Assembly (NCBI RefSeq): GCF_011420305.2
Contig: NZ_CP061769.1
Location: 2,839,001-2,903,000 of the forward strand
DNA length: 64,000 nucleotides
Origin: Nocardioides ochotonae
GTDB lineage: Bacteria; Actinomycetota; Actinomycetes; Propionibacteriales; Nocardioidaceae
Reading direction: 5' to 3'
Shown here: positions 59,694 to 64,000 of the stretch, one piece after another
Numbering within the stretch: the stretch's first letter is position 1
Layout of the letters: the number at the start of each line of letters is the position of its first letter
Notes under the pieces: model-generated
Told to the model about the DNA's origin: nothing
Database searches by the model: none
The model's input: the letters and a program-made list of their open reading frames with translations, nothing else
Translations under genes and position numbers: made by a program

Positions 59694-60503
59694 TCAGCAC
59701 CACCGACGCACACCGCGCGGCGACACCGCCCGATCGCGCAGCACGACCGCCCACGCCGCGGCGCGGTTCCGGCAGGTCCGCCGGAAGTCCCGGGCGCGGT
59801 ACTCCACCGCCAGCACCCGCCGACCGTACGACGCCGCGTAGCGCCTGCACTCGGCGTAGCGCCCGCACTCCTCGGCCACCGCGAAGTCGAAGCCGAGCCG
59901 CGAGCCGCGCAGCCCCGGCAGGTTCTTCTGCCCGACAGCCAGGCCGGCCGCGTGCGCGTCGCGGATGAGCAGCCGCGCGAAGGCGACGGCCTGCCCGCGG
60001 GTCAGCAGCCCGCGGCTGCGGGTGAAGGAGTCGAGGTTGTCGAGCTCGACGGCGTCGAAGCCGTCGCGCGCGCAGGCGCGGGTCCAGCGCCCGACCACCC
60101 GCGCCAGCCGCTCGCGCGTGGCCGGCGTACGCAGGTCGAGCAGCCACTCGCCCCACTCCGTGTCGGCGACCGGCCGGCCGTCCTGGCGCAGCACCAGCCC
60201 CGGTCGCGCGCGCCAGAACCGGCGCTCGTCGGGCTGGGTCTGGAAGCCGTTGACGTAGCAGACGTTGTAGCGCCCGGGCACCGGCTCGGCGCCCCGGTCG
60301 CGCACCACGATGCCGACCCGCGCCGGCACCGCCCGCACCCCGCCGAGCTGGTAGTCGGCGTCCGTGCCGACCGGCAGCGCCCGTGGCCGATCCGCATCCG
60401 CCGACGGCCCGGCGGCCGCGCCAGCTCCCGGCACCCCGGCGAGCAGCACGAGCAGCACCAGCAACACGAGGGCACCGAGCGTGGTCCCCCGCCGCGGGGT
60501 CAC
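59694..60503 (-). CDS. GH114-like (endo-alpha-1,4-polygalactosaminidase family) exported protein
   Basis: A 269-aa protein. GTG 60503 gives an N-terminal signal anchor (TLGALVLLVLLVLLAGVPGA). The TIM-barrel-like domain includes RYNVCYVNGFQTQP, WGEWLLDLR, DGFDAVELDNLDSF and GQKNLPGLRG, the pattern of GH114/TM1410-type enzymes that degrade polygalactosamine, though the usual tryptophan-rich opening is replaced. It starts one base past the stop of the upstream gene, so coupled. Activity unproven. Confidence 0.75.
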   Translation of the reverse strand: MTPRRGTTLGALVLLVLLVLLAGVPGAGAAAGPSADADRPRALPVGTDADYQLGGVRAVPARVGIVVRDRGAEPVPGRYNVCYVNGFQTQPDERRFWRARPGLVLRQDGRPVADTEWGEWLLDLRTPATRERLARVVGRWTRACARDGFDAVELDNLDSFTRSRGLLTRGQAVAFARLLIRDAHAAGLAVGQKNLPGLRGSRLGFDFAVAEECGRYAECRRYAASYGRRVLAVEYRARDFRRTCRNRAAAWAVVLRDRAVSPRGVRRWC

Positions 60504-60504
60504 C

Positions 60505-61260
60505 TCAGAAGTCGAAGCCGTCGAACATGTCGCCCAGGCCCTCGCCGATCCCGCCGAACATGTCGCCGAGACCCTCGCCGACCTCACCGATCGCGTCGAA
60601 GCCCCCGAACGCGCCGAACATCAGGCCCATGAACATGAAGTCCATCGCCTGGAACCCGCCGAAGTAGCCGGCGGCGTACGGCTGGTAGGCACGCCCGCCC
60701 TCCCAGTACGGCACCCGCTTGGCACCGACCATGACCTGACGGGTGTCCGGCGCCGCTCCGGCCCGGACCCGCTCGACGTCGAGCGCGCAGGCCGGCACCT
60801 CGCGCTCGGCACCGCCCGCCGGCGTCCACGAGACGTCGGCGACCGACAGCCCGTGACGGGGGTCGAAGAAGCACGGCGGGCGCCGGGTGGGCAGCGGCTG
60901 GCCGTGCACCCGGGCGCGCACGCACGCGATCGCATAGCGACCGTCCTCGATGATCTCGGTGACGTGCTTGACCTCCTCGGGGGCAGTGAGCGCGTCACCG
61001 GCGGTCTTGGCGGCCTCGTAGGCGTCGAGCGCGCGCTGGTAGTCGGCGTTCGCGCCGGCGTCGAGGTGGTGCCCGGCGAGCTCGAGGTCGAGCTCCTGCA
61101 GGTCGACGCCGAAGGCGGTGATGTCCTCGAAGGTCAGCTTGCGCACCGGAGCGAGCTCGGCCTCGCGGCGCTCGAGCTCACGCGCCTTGCGACGGTTCGA
61201 GGCGACGACGACCACGGCCACGACGGCGGCGACCACGACGAGAACGACCAGCCACTTCAT
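60505..61260 (-). CDS. Membrane-anchored protein with PCFFDPRHG motif, function unknown
   Basis: A 251-aa protein: N-terminal helix (KWLVVLVVVAAVVAVVVVAS), helical/coiled region (residues 25-120), a PPCFFDPRHG motif with a following CALD cysteine, then an aromatic/Gly tail (AYQPYAAGYFGGFQ) ending in two copies of GEGLGDMF. Similar CFFDP(Q/R)HG proteins occur in actinobacteria, to my recollection, with no known function. It is immediately upstream of the GH114-like gene, on the same strand. Its start overlaps the divergent glutaminase region. Confidence 0.72.
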   Translation of the reverse strand: MKWLVVLVVVAAVVAVVVVASNRRKARELERREAELAPVRKLTFEDITAFGVDLQELDLELAGHHLDAGANADYQRALDAYEAAKTAGDALTAPEEVKHVTEIIEDGRYAIACVRARVHGQPLPTRRPPCFFDPRHGLSVADVSWTPAGGAEREVPACALDVERVRAGAAPDTRQVMVGAKRVPYWEGGRAYQPYAAGYFGGFQAMDFMFMGLMFGAFGGFDAIGEVGEGLGDMFGGIGEGLGDMFDGFDF

Positions 61261-61315
61261 GGTCCGACACTACGACGTCGCGGCAACCCCGCGGGCGGTG
61301 TGGTGGGGTGTCGAG

Positions 61316-62575
61316 ATGCGCTCCCCGATCCCGGACTACCTGACCGAGGTGCTCGACGCCTGCACCGACGACACGGAGGGCGAGCTGGCCGCCTACATCC
61401 CCGAGCTGGCGCAGGCCGACCCCGACCGGCTCGGGCTGGCGCTGGCGACCGTCGACGGCCAGGTGTACGGCGTGGGCGACCACGACGTCGCCTTCACCAT
61501 CCAGTCGATCTCCAAGCCCTTCGCCTACGCCCTGGCCATCGCCGAGCACGGCCTGGACGCGGTGCTCGAGCGGGTCGGGGTCGAACCCTCGGGCGACGCC
61601 TTCAACGAGCTGTCGCTGGAGCTGGGCACCGGGCGTCCGTTCAACCCGATGATCAACGCCGGCGCGCTGACCGCGCACGCCCTGCTCGACGACGAGACCG
61701 TTCAGCGCGGGTTCTCCGCCTTCGCCGGCCGCAAGCTCGAGGTCGACGAGACCGTCCTCGCCTCCGAGCTCGCCGAGGCCGACCGCAACCGCGCGATCGC
61801 ATTCATGCTGCGCAGCCACGGCATCATCGAGGCCGACGCGCAGGAGGTGGTCGAGGGCTACACCCGACAGTGCTCGCTGCTGGTGACCGCGCGCGACCTG
61901 GCGGTCATGGCCGCCACCCTCGCCAGCGGCGGGGTGCACCCGGTGACCGGCGAGCGGGTGGTCGCCCACGCCGTCACCCGCCAGGTGATGGCGGTGATGG
62001 CGACCTGCGGCATGTACGACGCCGCGGGCGACTGGTTCACCAGCGTCGGCATCCCGGCCAAGAGCGGCGTCGCCGGCGGGCTGATCGGCGCCCTCCCCGG
62101 CCAGGCCGGCCTGGCGACGTTCTCGCCGCGCCTGGACCGCCACGGCAACTCGGTGCGCGGCGTACAGGTCTTCGAACGGCTCTCCCGTGACATGGGCATG
62201 CACCTCATGGAGGTGCCGCCGCCGGCCCGCTCCCTGATGCGCAGCCGCACCCGGATGCCCGGCGACGCCGGTGAGGGCTGGGTCTTCGAGCTCGAGGGCT
62301 CGGTGAACTTCGTGGGCATGGAGCGGGTGCTACGCGACCTGTCCGACGAGCCGCCGTCGAACCGGGGCGTGCTACTCGACCTGACCCGGGTCACCGAGGT
62401 CCGCGACGTGGGCCGGCGCATGCTCCTGGAGGCGGTACGCCGCCTGGTGCACGACGGTCACGAGGTCACGCTCGTGGACCCGGACGCGATGCTCGAGGCG
62501 TTCCCCGACGACCACGCCGACGGCGACCTGGACGCCGGCGACGGGGTCCACGTGCCGGTGCGACGCAGCCGCTGA
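61316..62575 (+). CDS. glsA: Glutaminase A with C-terminal STAS domain
   Basis: Hydrolyses glutamine to glutamate and ammonia, 419 aa. The serine-dependent penicillin-binding-like fold has FTIQSISKPF (Ser-x-x-Lys) and the tyrosine and asparagine blocks NPMINAGA and GYTRQCSLLV. Residues about 315-415 form a STAS domain (GVLLDLTRVTEVRDVGRRML). GGGG lies about seven bases before ATG 61316; longer starts (GTG 61298, ATG 61259) are possible. Confidence 0.92.
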   Translation: MRSPIPDYLTEVLDACTDDTEGELAAYIPELAQADPDRLGLALATVDGQVYGVGDHDVAFTIQSISKPFAYALAIAEHGLDAVLERVGVEPSGDAFNELSLELGTGRPFNPMINAGALTAHALLDDETVQRGFSAFAGRKLEVDETVLASELAEADRNRAIAFMLRSHGIIEADAQEVVEGYTRQCSLLVTARDLAVMAATLASGGVHPVTGERVVAHAVTRQVMAVMATCGMYDAAGDWFTSVGIPAKSGVAGGLIGALPGQAGLATFSPRLDRHGNSVRGVQVFERLSRDMGMHLMEVPPPARSLMRSRTRMPGDAGEGWVFELEGSVNFVGMERVLRDLSDEPPSNRGVLLDLTRVTEVRDVGRRMLLEAVRRLVHDGHEVTLVDPDAMLEAFPDDHADGDLDAGDGVHVPVRRSR

Positions 62576-62599
62576 GGGCCCTGTGCCACGATCGGACCC

Positions 62600-63130
62600 G
62601 TGACCCACGACACCCGCCTGGAGACCTCGCGCACCATCGCCGCGCCCGCCGCCGACATCTTCGCCCTGCTCTGCGACCCCCACGGCCACGTGGCCGTGGA
62701 TGCCACCGGGATGCTCCAGGACGCGAGCGGGGACCCGGTCCGCGCCGCCGGGGACAGCTTCGTGGTGCACATGGACCGCGAGTCGCTCAACGACATCCCG
62801 GAGATGGGCCGCTACGACGTCACCGTGACGATCCGTGACCTCGAGCCGGACCGGCTGATCTCGTGGACGATCCTGGGCCGGGTGCGCCCGCAGATCGGGC
62901 ACGTCTACGGCTACCGCCTCTCCCCCGACCCCGAGCACCCCGAGGACCCGGCGCGCACCCTGGTGACGTCGTTCTACGACTGGTCCGACATCCACCCGGA
63001 CTGGGCGGCCCTGGACATGTTCCCGGTCGTCTCCGAGGCCGCGCTGCGCGCGACCCTGGGGATCCTGGACCGCACGGTGCGCCGCGGCTACCCCCGACCG
63101 GAGCAGCCGCGGCCCACCAGCGCCGATTGA
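62600..63130 (+). CDS. SRPBCC family protein
   Basis: A 176-aa START/Bet v1-like hydrophobic-pocket protein (TIAAPAADIFALLCDPHGHV, then PDRLISWTILG). Such proteins bind lipids or act as cyclase/dehydratase relatives. GTG 62600 follows CACGAT by seven bases. It is 24 bp downstream of glsA and converges with the dehydrogenase gene. Ligand unknown. Confidence 0.85.
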   Translation: MTHDTRLETSRTIAAPAADIFALLCDPHGHVAVDATGMLQDASGDPVRAAGDSFVVHMDRESLNDIPEMGRYDVTVTIRDLEPDRLISWTILGRVRPQIGHVYGYRLSPDPEHPEDPARTLVTSFYDWSDIHPDWAALDMFPVVSEAALRATLGILDRTVRRGYPRPEQPRPTSAD

Positions 63131-63140
63131 CGACCAGCGA

Positions 63141-64000
63141 CTAGCGACGCGAGTGGTCGCGGAACCCGCGCCCGGTCTTGCGACCGAGGTAGCCCGCGGT
63201 CACCAGGTGCTCCAGCAGCGGGGCCGGCGCGAAGCCGGGCTCGCGGAACTCCAGGTAGAGCTCCCGCTGGATCGCCAGCGAGACGTCGTTGCCGACCACG
63301 TCGAGCAGCTCGAAGGGTCCCATCGGCAGCGCGCAGCCCAGCTTCATCGCGGAGTCGATGTCGTCGGCGCTGGCGTAGTGCGCCTCGAGCATCCGCACCG
63401 CGTCGTTGAGGTAGGGGAACAGCAGCGCGTTGACGATGAAGCCCGCCCGGTCGGTGCAGCTGACCGCGACCTTGCCGACCTTCTCGCACAGCGCCCGGGT
63501 GGTCTCGGTGACCGCCTCGTCGGTGGCGACGGTGGAGACCACCTCGACCAGCTTCATGATCGGCGCCGGGTTGAAGAAGTGCATGCCGACCACGTCGCGG
63601 GGCCGGGTGGTCGCCTGCGCGCAGGTGATGATCGGCAGCGAGGAGGTCGTCGTGGCCAGGATCGCGCCGGGCTTGCAGATCTCGTCGAGGTTCGCGAACA
63701 GCGTCGTCTTGACCTCGAGGTCCTCCGCGATCGCCTCCACCACGATGTCCACCGACGCGAGCTCGTCGAGCGAGGTGGCGCCGGTCAGCCGGGCGAGCAC
63801 CTCGCCCTTGGCCGCCTCGGGCAGCTTGCCGCGCTGCACCGCCTTGTCCAGCGACTTCTCGATCGCGGCGCGCACCCCGGCGACCTTCGCCTCCGAGCGC
63901 CCGACGTACACCACCTCGAAGCCCGCCTTGGCGAACACCTCGACGATGCCGGTCGCCATCGTGCCGGTGCCGACGACGCCGACCCGGGCGATGTCGTGGC
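63141..64000 (-). CDS. 3-hydroxyacyl-CoA dehydrogenase, N-terminus beyond window
   Basis: NAD-dependent oxidation of 3-hydroxyacyl-CoA (PaaH/FadB2 type). The frame continues past the right edge; the visible part begins HDIARVGVVGTGTMATG, so only a few N-terminal residues are missing. ATTTSSLPI, GMHFFNPAPIMKLVEVV and DRAGFIVNALLFPYLNDAVRM are the catalytic and dimer blocks. It may act with the thiolase or crotonase in the window, but they are not adjacent. Confidence 0.94.
   Translation of the reverse strand, partial: HDIARVGVVGTGTMATGIVEVFAKAGFEVVYVGRSEAKVAGVRAAIEKSLDKAVQRGKLPEAAKGEVLARLTGATSLDELASVDIVVEAIAEDLEVKTTLFANLDEICKPGAILATTTSSLPIITCAQATTRPRDVVGMHFFNPAPIMKLVEVVSTVATDEAVTETTRALCEKVGKVAVSCTDRAGFIVNALLFPYLNDAVRMLEAHYASADDIDSAMKLGCALPMGPFELLDVVGNDVSLAIQRELYLEFREPGFAPAPLLEHLVTAGYLGRKTGRGFRDHSRR

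Overview
High-GC, gene-dense actinobacterial chromosome. Gene order (leuS, degV, comEA, comEC, holA, rpsT, lepA; proA, nadD, rsfS), a complete GlgE alpha-glucan pathway, crotonyl-CoA carboxylase/reductase and several leaderless-looking promoters suggest Propionibacteriales, most likely Nocardioides or a close relative. The genus is inferred from content; no rRNA is present. About 59 protein genes, one tRNA and several clear cis-regulatory elements are visible. No rRNA, CRISPR array, insertion sequence, phage integrase or defence island was seen. No stretch over 300 bases lacks a gene; the longest gaps (29451-29720 and 38840-39091) are described below.

0-16.6 kb is a conserved housekeeping block, mostly on the minus strand: acyl-CoA ligase (cut by the window edge), MOSC protein, an APH(6)-like kinase, LepA, a di-iron hydroxylase, a second APH-fold kinase, ribosomal protein S20, HolA, ComEC, ComEA, a DegV protein and LeuRS. 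leuS is preceded by a readable attenuator: a tiny ORF with three consecutive Leu codons followed by competing hairpins and a T-tract terminator. 16.6-23.3 kb is an accessory-looking metabolic block: AraC regulator, Baeyer-Villiger-type monooxygenase, acetoacetate-decarboxylase-like protein, Dps, acyl-CoA synthetase and two small membrane proteins. It ends at tRNA-Ala(GGC).

23.5-29.5 kb returns to core genes: histidine phosphatase, RsfS, NadD, a 51-aa membrane protein, ProA, a third APH-fold kinase, EtfA and EtfB. 29.7-32.5 kb holds a large secreted protein, a small membrane protein and an enoyl-CoA hydratase. 32.5-46.8 kb is the storage-carbon locus: glgX, an ECF-like sigma factor with its membrane partner, glgP, then the divergent operon glgE-treS-mak-glgB. 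TreS isomerises trehalose to maltose, Mak phosphorylates it, GlgE polymerises maltose-1-phosphate and GlgB branches the glucan; GlgP and GlgX take it apart.

46.8-52.1 kb carries a GNAT-Nudix fusion, an EamA/LysR divergent pair, a small secreted protein, an EI24 membrane protein and a thioredoxin-fold/TPR protein lacking CXXC. 52.2-57.9 kb is an acyl-CoA assimilation group (meaB, thiolase, epimerase, ccr) followed by a long coiled-coil protein of the Scy/FilP type. 58-64 kb has an EamA/CGNR divergent pair, a GH114-like protein with an unknown membrane-anchored partner, a glutaminase-STAS fusion, an SRPBCC protein and a 3-hydroxyacyl-CoA dehydrogenase cut by the right edge.

The most unusual signals are non-coding: a family of paired, approximately 22-bp intergenic repeats at five gene ends; the leuS attenuator; a mirror-image promoter between the araC-type and monooxygenase genes; and an iron-box-like site upstream of dps.
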